Shown here: piece by piece, positions 40,763 through 51,160 of the stretch
How positions within the stretch are numbered: the stretch's first letter is position 1
Layout: every line of letters starts with the position of its first letter
DNA from: Mesorhizobium sp. AR10
GTDB lineage: Bacteria > Pseudomonadota > Alphaproteobacteria > Rhizobiales > Rhizobiaceae
DNA: 64,000 bases
Direction of reading: 5' to 3'
NCBI RefSeq assembly: GCF_024746795.1
Contig: NZ_CP080523.1
Location: 686,265 to 750,264, forward strand
The notes under the pieces: model-generated
What the model saw: the letters and a program-made list of their open reading frames with translations, nothing else
Database searches by the model: none
Told to the model about the DNA's origin: nothing
Position numbers and translations under genes: made by a program

Positions 40763-41812
40763 TCAGCTTAGATACTTCGAAATCCATGCCCTGACCAGCT
40801 CGGAATAGGGTTCCTGCGGGTCGGCCATGCGTCTAAGCTGTGCGAGCGTGTCTCGTCGAAACCCTTCGATGCCTCGCTTGATTTTCGCATTGAATGCGAT
40901 GTCTTTGCCAAGCTGCTGTGCCTGAGCTGCGGAACTTCCGGCAATTTGGGCGTTCTTGCCTGCGGTTTCACCATCGATCTCCTCAATGACTTCGGCTAGG
41001 CCGATACCGAGTTCCAAAATAAACTCGATGTCGCGTAGCACTTTCGTTCGAGCCTGGACGAGGCTCAAGCGGTTAAGCCCGTACACTTGGATGGACACCA
41101 AGCCCACCGCGCTTACGCCCGCTTGGGCAGCCAAGGCGACGAGATCAGCGGGAGCGCCATTCTGCGCCTGACCAGGAGCCTGCAGTGCCTGCCCCGTCAA
41201 CTTCGGGAACACCAGGCCGATGAGATGGTCCCGATCAATGTGGAAGGTGAGATGCTCCCGTGGATCGTCTCGTGTTGGGTCCAGTAGGAGCCGATGTTCC
41301 GCAAGCAGCGCATCTCCGGGACTTCGAGCCCGTCCCCTCTCTGTTGCCAAAGGAAATGCCGAAGACTTACCCAGTGACATTTTTCTCGTTCGGTCGAATT
41401 CGCCGCTCGATAGCAACTTGACGATGCTCCCGATGGCAATGTCCGGCGTCTTTTGTTCGCGTCGACGATTGCAGTCGATGCAACTGGGCAAAAGGTTGTT
41501 CCAGTCCATCGCCAGCCAGTAATAACCAAGATGACCCGCAACGCCTTCGACCTCGCCCTTGGGACGATAGTGCTCGACATCGACGGGCTGTGTGCTTGCA
41601 AAAAAGCTCTCGCAGTACGCACACTTTCCGTGGAAGAGCCGCTCAAGTTCGACCTTGACGGCGTTCTCCTTGTAGCGTGCAAACTCAAACGCCTTTGCCG
41701 CGTCCGGTCCGGCCATATGGTCGAGAACGCGATCAAGTTCCGTCTTACCCTGCTTGTCAGGCTTGTGCAGGATGGAAGGCTCTGTACTTTGCGACCGGTC
41801 GACGCGCCTCAT
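40763..41812 (-). CDS. ptuB: HNH endonuclease, Septu PtuB-like
   Basis: A 349-residue protein. The HNH site is CAYCES, DVEHYRPKG, then LAMDWNNLLPSCIDCNRR, with two CxxC zinc knuckles and the catalytic DxEHYRPK signature of PtuB-type nucleases. The rest is helical. Its start overlaps the stop of the AAA ATPase gene (ATGA, 41809-41812), the standard Septu arrangement in which PtuA (ATPase) and PtuB (HNH) form a complex that degrades phage DNA. The gene is intact, but its upstream partner has lost its 5' end to an IS element, so expression of this nuclease may now depend on the IS or on internal starts. Confidence 0.8.
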   Translation of the reverse strand: MRRVDRSQSTEPSILHKPDKQGKTELDRVLDHMAGPDAAKAFEFARYKENAVKVELERLFHGKCAYCESFFASTQPVDVEHYRPKGEVEGVAGHLGYYWLAMDWNNLLPSCIDCNRRREQKTPDIAIGSIVKLLSSGEFDRTRKMSLGKSSAFPLATERGRARSPGDALLAEHRLLLDPTRDDPREHLTFHIDRDHLIGLVFPKLTGQALQAPGQAQNGAPADLVALAAQAGVSAVGLVSIQVYGLNRLSLVQARTKVLRDIEFILELGIGLAEVIEEIDGETAGKNAQIAGSSAAQAQQLGKDIAFNAKIKRGIEGFRRDTLAQLRRMADPQEPYSELVRAWISKYLS

Positions 41813-43718
41813 CCGAGCAGATCCCCCAGGTAAGACTTAACGGCGTCCTTGGCACGCTGACGCTTGTCGTCGTTGCTGCTCTTGTCGCGTTCTCTGCGAC
41901 TGGCAACATATTCGGCCACCGCTTCCTGCACGAGCCTGCTGACTTCGGTCTTTCCATAAGGCAAACCATTGCTGATTTCATTTCGAAACGAGCGCAGTAT
42001 GGTTTGCTCACGTTCGGACAGCCGCCAACGCTCCTCCCTTGTCCGGAGAAATTCCTCTTCTTTTTTGAGAATCGCGGGTACTTCGGCGAATGCCGTTTCG
42101 ATCCGCCGATCATCAGTGGTGAATAACTGAAAGATGTCTGAGGTCAGAAGTTGGTCGATGGTCAGATTTTCGATGTTTGGGAAGTCGCTAATTTGCTCAA
42201 CGATTTCGTTCATGCTGCTCTCGACCGCCCCGTCTCGATTCCGGAAACGGTTCAACATCATGACTTCTCCCGCGAACATACCTCTGAGACATAGGGGATC
42301 GTGGCTGGTTAGGATAAATGTCGAGCGAGGAAGTGCGCGGCGTAAACCGGAGACAATCTGCATCTTCCAACGCGGATGTAGGTGGGCTTCGATCTCATCA
42401 ATCAAGATGATGGCGCGAGCGTGGCGTGCAGCGCGGTGGTCATTCTTCGACAGCTCAAACAGTCGAGAGAAGATGTCACAGACCACGGCAAGAACCGCTC
42501 GGTAGCCCGATGACACCACGCCCAGGCGCTGCCTCAGCATTCCTGGGGGATTCTTGCGTTCAATGTTGATTGCACAATATTCCTTGCCGTCTTGGTCATG
42601 CCCCACTTCAATGTTTCGAAAATGACCGTCGATCTGAATGATATGCCGCAGAGCGCTCACGACTTCGTTGAGCGACTCCGGAGAATTTCTGGATAGTTCG
42701 ATCAGCCAGGGCTCCGGATTTGAGATTACCTGATCGCGTCTGAAAAGTGTGTCGATGTGGCGGACGACATCATCGCGTTGTTCCCTGTCAAAGAGCCTAT
42801 GGGCGCCATAGGCGAAGACCAGGGGATGATGAGCGTCGGTGTCGTCGCCGAAGATGCCGTTGGTGCGATCGAGCACCAACTTCAAGGTAGGAGCATCGTT
42901 GTAGAATTCGACCTCAATCGATCCACGATTTATTGGCTTGTGGCCGGCGCTTCCCATGTATTCGGGATCCATCAAAAGATCCGATGGGCTTTCTTGAAGT
43001 TGGTTGCGCAAGTCGGTAGGAATGCAAGTCAATGCAATCGCCTCTAGGATGCTGCTCTTCCCAGTCGCATTTTCGCCTAGAATTAAAAGGCATGGAGCGT
43101 CCGGCACGTCGCTGAACTCATTGGGCACGGACATAGCAACAGCGACTTCAGGCATCTGCGCTTTCATATTGAACTCGATGGACTCCAATGACTTGAAGTT
43201 CTCGATCCGAACGCGTTTGATGCGAGGATGAGCGAGATCCACGTCAGGTTTTGGGAGCGTTTCCTCGATCGGCGCTACCGACTGCGGGAGACCCCGGTTC
43301 TCGTCCAGTCGTCGCACTTCTTCAATCGCGTCATGAATGAAGGTATAGGCATCGCCGTCGCGCCACAGGCGGGCAATGGCGGAACCGATTGCGGTTGGCG
43401 CAAGGTTCAGTTTTCGCTTCGTCTGACGCCGGATTTCGCGGCCAATGCGCAGAGCGAAGAGATATGCAGCACTCGGATATGGCGCGGACGATTGGAGCGA
43501 CGGATAGGACTGGTCACTCGACGGACGGTCGAGCATTTCCTTGATCATTTGTATCAGGAATAGCCTCCGTTCCTCGACGAGCGTCGGTCTATTCAAAGCG
43601 AAATGAGCAATTGTCGGATCTGCTCTTCTGTTCCCGGTGAATCGCCCGTCGGAGCGGACCTGGAACGCCTGCGTGATGCGCCTTTCGCCTGGGTAGTACA
43701 GGACTTGATCTTCATCTA
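41809..43718 (-). pseudogene. ptuA: AAA ATPase, Septu PtuA-like, main part (5' end cut off by IS630)
   Basis: ABC-type ATPase with Walker A LLILGENATGKSSILEAIA, a signature-like region in the middle, and Walker B RAIILIDEIEAHLHPRWK followed by FILTSHDPLCLRG, typical of PtuA/OLD-like defence ATPases. The frame has no proper start at the IS junction: the first codon usable after it is a TTG at 43596, but upstream in the same frame, up to the TA at 43717, protein-like sequence continues (DEDQVLYYPGERRITQAFQV). It joins in frame with the fragment at 44763-44832 across the IS. The remainder keeps the whole ATPase core and could in principle be translated from an internal start. Confidence 0.8.
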
Positions 43719-44760
43719 GAGCACGTCCTGTTTAATTTGGGTCATATCCGGCGGCCTGGAAGTAGTTGGCGCATTCGGCTGGCGTGAACTGATCAAGGAG
43801 TGAGCCGACCGCATCCCACAGAGCGGTGATGGTTCTCTCGGCCTTGGCGCGTAGGAGTGCCTTGAGTTTTGAGAAGGCATTCTCGATGGGATTAAAGTCG
43901 GGGCTATAGGGCGGCAGGAACATGAGCCTTGCGCCGGCGGTCTCGATCGCGTCCCGAACGCCGGCCGCCTTGTGGGCGGGCAGGTTGTCCATCACGACGA
44001 TGTCGCCCTCCGACAGGGTCGGGACCAGCACCTGCTCGACATAGGCCAGGAACACGTTGCCGTTCATGGCGCCGTCGTAGACGAATGGGGCGGTCATGCC
44101 CGTCAGCCGCAGTGCGCCGGTGAAAGTGGTGGTTTTCCAATGGCCGTGCGGCACGCCTGCCCGGCAGCGCTCACCGCATGGCGCACGGCCCCGCAGCCGG
44201 GCCATCTTGGTCGATAATCCAGTTTCATCGATGAACACCAGCTTTGCCGGATCGAGATCGAGTTGGCCGTCGAACCACGCGCGACGACGCTTCAGGATGT
44301 CGGGACGATCCTGCTCCAGTGCATGTGCGGACTTTTTTGAACGTCCAGCCGTGCTGGCCAAGCCAGGCGCTTAAGGCACTGCGACTGATCCGAGCCGATC
44401 GTTCGACCGCCAGCCGTTCCACCATCTCATTAAGCGTGATGTCCTTGCGTTCATCGATCAGCCCGACGAGGAAGGCTTCATGCGTATCGAGGCTGGACCC
44501 GCGTCGGCGGCCTTGTCGCCTCGGCCCCAGTTCGCCGATCTTTGCCCGAGCGATCCAACGGATCGCACTCGATATACCAACCCCGAACCGCGCCGCAGCC
44601 CGCCGGGCCGACATGCCGGCGTCCGAGGCCTGCAGAACCCGAGACCGAAGATCTTCGCTCAATGCTCTTCCCATCATCCACCTCATGAAAGTGGATGTTG
44701 AATCACACCGCCAACGCCCTCGTCACATCACAATCGATTCATCGATCCCCGGATGTGCTC
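43719..44760 (-). mobile_element. IS630-family insertion sequence inside ptuA
   Basis: 1042 bp bounded by imperfect inverted repeats beginning GAGCACGTCC (left) and GAGCACATCC (right, read inward), with a TA target duplication at 43717-43718 and 44761-44762. TA targeting and the two-frame transposase are typical of IS630. Removing the element and one TA restores an open ptuA frame. Confidence 0.85.
43732..44686 (-). CDS. IS630-family transposase in two overlapping frames
   Basis: The first frame (44225-44686) encodes the helix-turn-helix part ([20 protein letters not shown], then [20 protein letters not shown]). The second (43732-44361) encodes the DDE catalytic domain: [34 protein letters not shown] and [19 protein letters not shown] provide the D, D and E. 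The frames overlap around the FKK codons near 44330, where a programmed frameshift would fuse them, as in many IS630 elements. The start of the first frame (ATG within [12 protein letters not shown]) is near the right end of the element. Probably an active copy. Confidence 0.85.
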
Positions 44761-44762
44761 TA

Positions 44763-44832
44763 GATCTTCGGCCGCCGCCGCGGCACCCCTTAACTCGGCG
44801 ACCACATCGCCCCTTGCATGTTCCAATGTCAT
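44763..44832 (-). pseudogene. ptuA: 5' fragment of ptuA
   Basis: Minus-strand ATG at 44832, preceded 9 bases away by GGAGG, starts MTLEHARGDVVAELRG and continues AAAAAED to the IS630 junction. Joining it to the sequence at 43717 after deletion of the element gives ...AEDLDEDQVLYYPG with no frame break, so this is the native start of the ATPase gene, and the IS sits at about codon 24. Confidence 0.7.
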
Positions 44833-44866
44833 GGCCCGAAACCTCCATGTTCATCGGCCTCTTGCG

Positions 44867-44890
44867 AGGTGCCTCGGCGCATCGCTTACG
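44867..44890 (+). repeat. 24-bp direct repeat, right copy (possible att-like boundary)
   Basis: Exact, same-orientation copy of 8731-8754, in the same codon phase. It lies 35 bases outside the ptuA start codon and at the point where methyltransferase homology begins. Confidence 0.7.
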
Positions 44891-45412
44891 GACAAGAAGG
44901 GTGTCGGCGCCGTCATTCCGACATCGATCCATACCGCGCGACGAATGGCGAGTGTGGTCAAGCCATGGTCCGGATTGCCGGTGCTGGAACTCGGCGCCGG
45001 TACAGGCGTGATCACCAAGGCGATCCTGGCGCGCGGCGTCGCGCCGCGCCAACTGGTCTCGGTCGAGTATTCCAGGAATTTCTTTGACGGCCTGACGCAG
45101 CGCCTTCCAGGTGTGGATTTCCGATTGGGCGATGCATTTCAACTCGATCAGGTGCTGGGCGATCGCCGAGGCGAACAGTTCGACTGTGTTGTCAGCACCG
45201 TGCCGATGCTGAGCTTTCCGATGGGAAAACGCGTTGTCCTGCTTGAGGATCTGCTTGCCCGCATTCCTCCCGGCCGGCCGATCATCCAGATTACGTATGG
45301 GCCGCTGTCACCGGTGATCAAGATGCCCGACCGCTATGTGGTTTCACACAACGACTTCATCGTCCGCAACATCCCGCCGGCTCAGCTTTGGACCTATCGG
45401 CGCGCGATCTGA
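44867..45412 (+). pseudogene. PmtA-like SAM-dependent methyltransferase, 5'-truncated
   Basis: From the repeat onward the frame encodes a class I methyltransferase: GVGAVIPTSIHTARRMASVV, LPVLELGAGTGVITKAIL (SAM motif I), VSVEYSRNFF, GDAFQLD, CVVSTVPMLSFPM and a C-terminal IPPAQLWTYRRAI. This matches rhizobial phospholipid N-methyltransferases (PmtA), which make phosphatidylcholine precursors by methylating phosphatidylethanolamine. Normal relatives have 25-30 more residues before this point; upstream sequence here (from an ATG at 44831) is unrelated and overlaps ptuA. A fitting N-terminal piece is found at 8698-8754. The SAM-binding core is intact, so a shortened enzyme might still be made. 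Confidence 0.65.
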
Positions 45413-45573
45413 GCATGTGTGTTAATGCCCACCGACCGGTATCCGGCACCTGTTGGCGTGCTGTCAGCAGGCCGCCCGCGGCCAAGTTACTGAAGCAAAA
45501 AGGAACTGCGATTTGGAGAAATACGTCAGCGACAAACTCCACGGGATCCGGGTGACGGAGCCAAGCTGAACTA

Positions 45574-46635
45574 TCATGGCTCGATCACGAACGATAGCGC
45601 CCTTTTTATGTCCGGCCTCTTTATATCGTCAGCAACTACATTCGACTGCTTCCTGGCACCCGCAGCTGGAGCCCGTACATGACAGGCCACTACCCGCCCG
45701 TCGGCCATCGGCATCAGGGCTGGCACTTCGATGCGACAACGCTCGACCGCAAGCGGGCAGCGCGGATGGAACGCACAGCCACTCGGCGGATTGATCGGGC
45801 TCGGCACCTCACCCTCGACAGGCGCCTCTAGCCGAACATGTGTGGGATCCGGCACAGGTGCAGCGGCGATAAGGGCTTCCGTATATGGATGAACCGGGTT
45901 GGCGAAGAGGGCCTCGCATGTGGCGAGTTCCACGATCCGCCCGAGATACATGACCGCGACGCGATGGCCGAGATGCTCCACGACGCCGAGGTCATGCGAA
46001 ATGAAGACGTAGGCGATGCCCAGTTGCTGCTGAAGGTCCATAAGTAGATTTAGGATCTGTGCCTGCACGGAGACATCCAGGGCAGAAACCGCCTCGTCGG
46101 CGATGATTATCGACGGCTTCAGCGCCAGTGCCCGCGCAATGCCGAGCCGCTGGCGTTGACCACCCGATAGCTCGGACGGCAGCCTGTGCGTCATTTCGGG
46201 CGACATTCCTACCTTGTGAAGAAGGTCTGCTGCAAGCGCATGGTGTTGCTTGTGGCTGAGTCGCTCATAGTTCTCGACAGGTTCCGTGATGATCTGTCCT
46301 GCGGTGAGACGAGGATTGAGCGACAAGTAAGGATCCTGAAACACCATCTGCATTTGACGGCGATACGCGCGCAACTCATGTTTCTTGAGGCCTGCAATAT
46401 CGGTTCCGTCGATCAGCACGCGCCCACCCGTCGGCTCGACGAGCCGCATCAGGAGCCGCGCGACGGTGGACTTGCCACAGCCGGATTCGCCGACGATGCA
46501 GAGTGTCTCGCCCGCCTCGACGGAAAAGGATACATCCTCCACCGCCCGGATCACCGGAATGCTTTTCCGGAAGATTCCCGCACCGAGCGGATAATGCTTG
46601 GTGAGATTCTCGACTTTCAGCAAAGGACCACTCAT
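45574..46635 (-). CDS. Peptide ABC transporter ATP-binding protein, DppF/OppF type
   Basis: A 353-residue ATPase with ATG at 46635, overlapping the preceding gene by 4 bases. Walker A is GESGCGKST, the ABC signature [15 protein letters not shown], Walker [13 protein letters not shown]. The C-terminal extension with [15 protein letters not shown] is the oligopeptide-transporter-specific domain, which carries cysteines for a [4Fe-4S] cluster in some relatives. A further 40-residue C-terminal tail is unusual. It is the last gene of a six-gene minus-strand operon for uptake of peptides or similar compounds. Confidence 0.9.
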   Translation of the reverse strand: MSGPLLKVENLTKHYPLGAGIFRKSIPVIRAVEDVSFSVEAGETLCIVGESGCGKSTVARLLMRLVEPTGGRVLIDGTDIAGLKKHELRAYRRQMQMVFQDPYLSLNPRLTAGQIITEPVENYERLSHKQHHALAADLLHKVGMSPEMTHRLPSELSGGQRQRLGIARALALKPSIIIADEAVSALDVSVQAQILNLLMDLQQQLGIAYVFISHDLGVVEHLGHRVAVMYLGRIVELATCEALFANPVHPYTEALIAAAPVPDPTHVRLEAPVEGEVPSPINPPSGCAFHPRCPLAVERCRIEVPALMPMADGRVVACHVRAPAAGARKQSNVVADDIKRPDIKRALSFVIEP

Positions 46636-47639
46636 GCGCCCATCACCTCTTCGGCGCGCCAGCAAGCCGCGGCGTGGCTCGACCCGATATCCCGCAGGAT
46701 GGGCGGCTTGTCGCGGCAAATGTCGATAGCGAACGGGCAGCGAGGAGCAAAGCTGCATCCGACTACGGGCTCGCGCAGACTTGGAACAATGCCGGGAATT
46801 TCTGGAAGGCGGCGCTGTCGGCCGCGCCGCCGGTCAGGCACCGATCGCATGAGGCCCTGAGTGTAGGGATGCGCGGGACGCGCGAAGAGATCAATTACGG
46901 TCGCTTGTTCTACGATACGGCCAGCGTACATCACGATCACGCGTTGGCACGTTTCGGCTACAACGCCCAGATCGTGCGTGATGAACATCACGGCCGTTCC
47001 CATGCGTTCTTTCAGATCGACGATCAGCCGCAGGATCTGTGCCTGGATGGTGACGTCGAGCGCAGTCGTCGGCTCGTCGGCGATCAACAGTTCGGGCGAG
47101 CAGGCAAGAGCCATGGCGATCATGGCGCGCTGGCGCATGCCGCCTGACATTTCGTGGGGATAGTTGTTGACGCGACGCTCGGGATCCGCGATGCGGACGA
47201 GACGGAGCATCTCCTCGGCCTTTGCCATGGCCACCGACCGGGACGCTTTCGTGTGGATTTGTACCGCCTCGGCGATCTGGTTGCCGACCGTATAGACCGG
47301 GTTCAGGCTCGTCATCGGCTCCTGGAAGATCATGGCGATCTGGTCGCCGCGGACCTTTCGTATCTCGCGATCGGACAGCTCAAGCAGGTCGCGTCCGTGA
47401 AAGCGGATCTCGCCGCCGACCGTCCTGGCGCTTAGCTTCGGCAGCAGGCGAAGGATGGAAAGAGCGGTGACGCTCTTCCCGCATCCGGACTCGCCGACGA
47501 CGCCAAGCGTCTCGCCTTTCTTTACCTGGAAGCTGATGCCGCCCAGGGCACGGGTGACGCTTTCTTCGCCGTAAAAGTGCGTCTCAAGGTCTCGAACGTC
47601 GAGAAGCACGTCCTCCGCTGCTGATTCTCGCATTAGCAT
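46632..47639 (-). CDS. Peptide ABC transporter ATP-binding protein, DppD/OppD type
   Basis: A 335-residue ATPase; ATG at 47639 is 1 base from the permease stop. Walker A is [14 protein letters not shown], the signature [19 protein letters not shown], Walker [15 protein letters not shown], with a C-terminal oligopeptide-transport domain [17 protein letters not shown]. Pairs with the DppF-type protein to energise the two permeases. The overlap with the next gene and the 1-base gap upstream show a single transcript. Confidence 0.9.
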   Translation of the reverse strand: MLMRESAAEDVLLDVRDLETHFYGEESVTRALGGISFQVKKGETLGVVGESGCGKSVTALSILRLLPKLSARTVGGEIRFHGRDLLELSDREIRKVRGDQIAMIFQEPMTSLNPVYTVGNQIAEAVQIHTKASRSVAMAKAEEMLRLVRIADPERRVNNYPHEMSGGMRQRAMIAMALACSPELLIADEPTTALDVTIQAQILRLIVDLKERMGTAVMFITHDLGVVAETCQRVIVMYAGRIVEQATVIDLFARPAHPYTQGLMRSVPDRRRGRQRRLPEIPGIVPSLREPVVGCSFAPRCPFAIDICRDKPPILRDIGSSHAAACWRAEEVMGA

Positions 47640-47640
47640 A

Positions 47641-48522
47641 TCAACGCCTCCGCTTCGCGCGGGGGTCGAACAGGTCGCGCAGGCCGTCCCCGAGCAGGTT
47701 GACGGCAAGGACCATGACGGCAAGGCAGATGCCAGGGGCGAACACCGTGAATGGGGCGATGGTGAGATACAGTCGAGAGCTTGAAATCATATTGCCCCAG
47801 CTCGGAATCTCGGGCGGAACGCCCACGCCGAGGAAGCTCAGCCCGGCCTCTGTCAAAATTGCGTCGGCGCAGACAATGGCGCTCTGCACCATAAGTGGCG
47901 GAATGGTGCTCGGCAGGATATGGCGCCACAGTACCTTCGGCAGGCGCGCACCGCCGCAGACGGCGGCCTCCACATAAGGACGCTCCCGGACACCCAGAAC
48001 TACCGAACGAACCAGGCGGGTGACGCTTGGCAGCTGGGGGATCGTGATGGCAACGATCAGGATACCGATCCCGGGGCCCGTCAGGGAAATAAGGGCAATG
48101 GCCAGCAGAAAGGTCGGGATAGACATCAGGCCGTCCATGACCCGCATGACGATATTGTCGAAGCCGCGGCTATAGCCGGCAAGAACTCCGATCAGAAGCC
48201 CGCCTAAAGCCGCGCCCGCCGCCGCCGTCAATCCCACTATGAGTGAGATCCGGGCGCCAAACACCGTTCGCGCAAAGACATCCCGGCCCAGATTGTCACT
48301 CCCGAACCACATTTCGGCGGAAGGCGGCTGGAGGCGCTTGAATGGATCAATGTTCAATGGATCGCCCGCGTAAAGCGGGGCACCGAGCGCCAGGAAGATC
48401 AAGAGCACGAGGAGGCCACCGCCTATCACGACCAGCGGATGCCGCCTTGCCAGACGGGGAAGGTCAGATATTAGAAGGCGCCCCGTCGAGACGTATTCAA
48501 CTGATGCGGAGAGGAGCGTCAT
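47641..48522 (-). CDS. Peptide ABC transporter permease, DppC type
   Basis: A 293-residue membrane protein with an N-terminal membrane helix and five more. [20 protein letters not shown] is the DppC-type periplasmic-loop signature. [20 protein letters not shown] is the EAA motif docking to the ATPases, and [19 protein letters not shown] is the conserved C-terminal loop. It starts 2 bases after the DppB-type stop. A decayed relative of this protein lies at the end of the window. Confidence 0.9.
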   Translation of the reverse strand: MTLLSASVEYVSTGRLLISDLPRLARRHPLVVIGGGLLVLLIFLALGAPLYAGDPLNIDPFKRLQPPSAEMWFGSDNLGRDVFARTVFGARISLIVGLTAAAGAALGGLLIGVLAGYSRGFDNIVMRVMDGLMSIPTFLLAIALISLTGPGIGILIVAITIPQLPSVTRLVRSVVLGVRERPYVEAAVCGGARLPKVLWRHILPSTIPPLMVQSAIVCADAILTEAGLSFLGVGVPPEIPSWGNMISSSRLYLTIAPFTVFAPGICLAVMVLAVNLLGDGLRDLFDPRAKRRR

Positions 48523-48524
48523 TA

Positions 48525-49466
48525 TCAGTACCTTATGCGGGGATCGATGAGGGTGTAGGAAAGATCGACCGCCAGATTGATAAGCACGTACAGACCCGAA
48601 ACCAGGATGAGCACGCCTTGAATGATGGGATAATCGCGGTTGTTGATCGCATCAACCACCAGACGACCGACACCTGGTATGTTGAACACCGTCTCCGTGA
48701 TGACGACACCGCCAATCAGACCTGCGAAACTTAGGCCGATCACGGTGAGGATCGGGACACCCGCATTCTTCAGTGCGTGGTGGAAAAGCATGGCATAAGA
48801 CGAGGCGCCCTTGGCTGCAGCTGTTCGCATATAGTCTTCCGACAGAACTTCGAGCATGCTCGCACGCGCGATTCTGGCGATATAAGCAATGTAGGGAATG
48901 CTCAAAGTCACGGTCGGCAGGATCAGGTGCACAAGCCATGGCCCGAAGCCATGGTCGATCGGGTTGTATCCTTGAACCGGTAGCCAATGTGTTGTGGTCG
49001 CGAACAAGTATATGAGAAAAAAGCCGACGACAAACACCGGGACAGAAAAACCGAGTGTAGCGAATGCCGTCAGGATGCGATCGACGAGACCGCCAGATCG
49101 CCACGCAGCAAGGATGCCGAAGGAGACCCCGACCGTCACCGACACGATCATTGTCAGGATCGACAGGGAAATGGTCGGTTCAAGCCGCTGCGAGATGAGC
49201 TCTAGGACCGGTCGTCCGGCAAAGATCGAGGTGCCGAAATCGCCGCCGAGCATGTCGCGCACCCAACGGATGAACTGAACCGGCATAGGATCGTTCAGCC
49301 CCAGTTGCTCGCGGATTCCGGCAATCATCTCCTCCGTCGCCGACCGGCCGGCAATCATCGCCGCCGGGTCGCCGGGCGCCAGCCGGAGTAGAAGGAAGAC
49401 GAAGATCCCGACCATCGCCATGACCGCGATGGCCGACACCAGCCTGCGGAAGATGTAGGCAACCAT
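48525..49466 (-). CDS. Peptide ABC transporter permease, DppB type
   Basis: A 313-residue protein with the DppB N-terminal signature (VAYIFRRLVSAIAVMAMVGI and LRLAPGDPAAMI) and LSEDYMRTAAAKGASSYAML as the EAA loop near residue 200, FNIPGVGRLVVDAI near the end. The ATG at 49466 overlaps the binding-protein stop (ATGA). Forms the heterodimeric channel with the DppC-type permease. Confidence 0.9.
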   Translation of the reverse strand: MVAYIFRRLVSAIAVMAMVGIFVFLLLRLAPGDPAAMIAGRSATEEMIAGIREQLGLNDPMPVQFIRWVRDMLGGDFGTSIFAGRPVLELISQRLEPTISLSILTMIVSVTVGVSFGILAAWRSGGLVDRILTAFATLGFSVPVFVVGFFLIYLFATTTHWLPVQGYNPIDHGFGPWLVHLILPTVTLSIPYIAYIARIARASMLEVLSEDYMRTAAAKGASSYAMLFHHALKNAGVPILTVIGLSFAGLIGGVVITETVFNIPGVGRLVVDAINNRDYPIIQGVLILVSGLYVLINLAVDLSYTLIDPRIRY

Positions 49467-51070
49467 CAGGCAGAGGCCTTCTGCATGTTCCACGTCGGAA
49501 CCGATCCATCAGTGCTTATGACGCCGGTAAGCGTCTTCCGGCGCGCGGACGGCGAGACCGCTTGACCCAAGAAAACCGCTCCGACAAAGTCAAACCAAAT
49601 ATGTTGCATCTTGCGAGCCAGAGCCTTGCGCTCATCCATTGTTTCAACTTCGGCCCACTTGGCGCGTAGCGCCTCATATTCATTGTTCTTTGGCCAGCCG
49701 TACCAAGCATTTTCGCCATTCGCGCTGAAGAGCGCGCACCCGATTGGATCGGAGAGTGCACCATTAGGCCAACTCGATATGTGAATGTTCCAGCCACCAT
49801 TCTCAACAGGACCCTTGTTCGCTCGGCGCGCGACAATGCCGGCCCAGTCGCTCGGTGCCAACTCCGCATTAACGCCGATTTTCTTCAGCTCTGACGCCAG
49901 TAGCTGGGCGGAAACGTCGGCCTGTGCCCAGTCAGTAGAGTCAAGAATGACGACCTTGTCGCCGGTGTAACCGGCCTCCTTGAAGAGCTGCTTGGCTTTT
50001 TCTGGGTCGCCGCCCTTCTTATACCATCCCGTGTTTTCGTCATTTGAGTAAGGCGAACCGTTGCCGAACATCGACGAAATGGGATGGGCGTACCTTGGAT
50101 CGGGAGCCAGGACTCTCAGGAACGCCTCCTGATCAACCAAGTGCAAAAGCGCTTGACGCGCCTTGACATTGTCGAATGGCGGCTGGAGGAAGTTTACTCG
50201 TGCAAACATACATTGCCCCCCTGTGACCACAAGCTGGAGCTGAAGGTTGGGATCTCCCTCGATTGTCGAATAGAAGTCGGGAGGGCAAGTAAGCAGAAAA
50301 TCAACCTCACCCGCCTGCAACGCGGCCAAAGCCGTCTGTGGATCGGAGATGTTCCCCCAGATGGCTCGATCGACTTTAACGATCTTCCCCCCAGCGAATC
50401 CGTTGGGCGCCTCGTTGCGGGGCACGTATTGTTCATTGCGGTCGTACGTGAAGCTTGCACCCGGCTTGGCGAGAGCGTGATTGAACTTGAACGGCCCCGA
50501 ACCGATATTGGCAGTTACCTGCTCTGTCGGGAGAAGATTCGCGTCCTTCTCCCGCATTACAGCCAGGAACTGTGATGGCGAAGCCAGCGTGTCGATCAGA
50601 AGCCCAAATGGTTCCGTCAGCTCGATCGTGAAGGTTCTATCATCCTTCTTCGAAACGTCCTTAGTTCTTTCCATGAGTAGTTTTCCACCCGAGGACGCCG
50701 CGCCCCAACGTCGAATTGAAGCCACACAGTCTGCAGCTGTGACAGGGGTGCCGTCGTGGAAGCCCAAGCCGTCCCTAAGCGCGAATGTATAGGTCTTCCT
50801 GTCCTCGGATACGCCCCAGTTTCCGATCATTTGCGGGCGCGACACCCGCTCGGAGTCGAACGCAAAGAGCATATCATAAATGGCCAGGGCATGGTTTCCA
50901 GTGTCGGCGGCTGTCGAAATGTGAGGGTCAAAGCCCGAGGGGAGACCTATCTCCAAGCGGACCATGCGCGTGTCTGCTGAAGCCACCTGAGCGCGCAGGA
51001 TAGACGGAGCCGACAAAGCGGCTCCGGCGGATACGCTCAGCTTGATGAGATCGCGTCGAGAAATCTTCAT
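49466..51070 (-). CDS. Extracellular solute-binding protein family 5, Tat-exported
   Basis: A 534-residue periplasmic binding protein. The start SRRDLIKLSVSAGAALSAPS with twin Arg is a Tat-type signal peptide, cleaved around ILRAQVASA. The body has the family-5 signature near residue 80 (PQMIGNWGVSEDRKTYTFAL, DGLGFHDGTPVTAADC). It would capture peptides, opines or similar substrates for the transporter encoded downstream. It follows the serine hydrolase by about 90 bases on the same strand. Confidence 0.9.
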   Translation of the reverse strand: MKISRRDLIKLSVSAGAALSAPSILRAQVASADTRMVRLEIGLPSGFDPHISTAADTGNHALAIYDMLFAFDSERVSRPQMIGNWGVSEDRKTYTFALRDGLGFHDGTPVTAADCVASIRRWGAASSGGKLLMERTKDVSKKDDRTFTIELTEPFGLLIDTLASPSQFLAVMREKDANLLPTEQVTANIGSGPFKFNHALAKPGASFTYDRNEQYVPRNEAPNGFAGGKIVKVDRAIWGNISDPQTALAALQAGEVDFLLTCPPDFYSTIEGDPNLQLQLVVTGGQCMFARVNFLQPPFDNVKARQALLHLVDQEAFLRVLAPDPRYAHPISSMFGNGSPYSNDENTGWYKKGGDPEKAKQLFKEAGYTGDKVVILDSTDWAQADVSAQLLASELKKIGVNAELAPSDWAGIVARRANKGPVENGGWNIHISSWPNGALSDPIGCALFSANGENAWYGWPKNNEYEALRAKWAEVETMDERKALARKMQHIWFDFVGAVFLGQAVSPSARRKTLTGVISTDGSVPTWNMQKASA

Positions 51071-51160
51071 GTGTTCCTCCCTGTTTGAGTAGTTTCGTTG
51101 CGGACTTGGTCGTGGGGACCGCTTCCCAAGGTCAAAGCTTTCCGGGCGGATTAGCTTCGC

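Noticed and set aside
8755..44866. An integrase or tRNA attachment site for the inferred insertion
   Set aside because: No tyrosine or serine recombinase frame and no tRNA was found; only the 24-bp repeats support the boundary.
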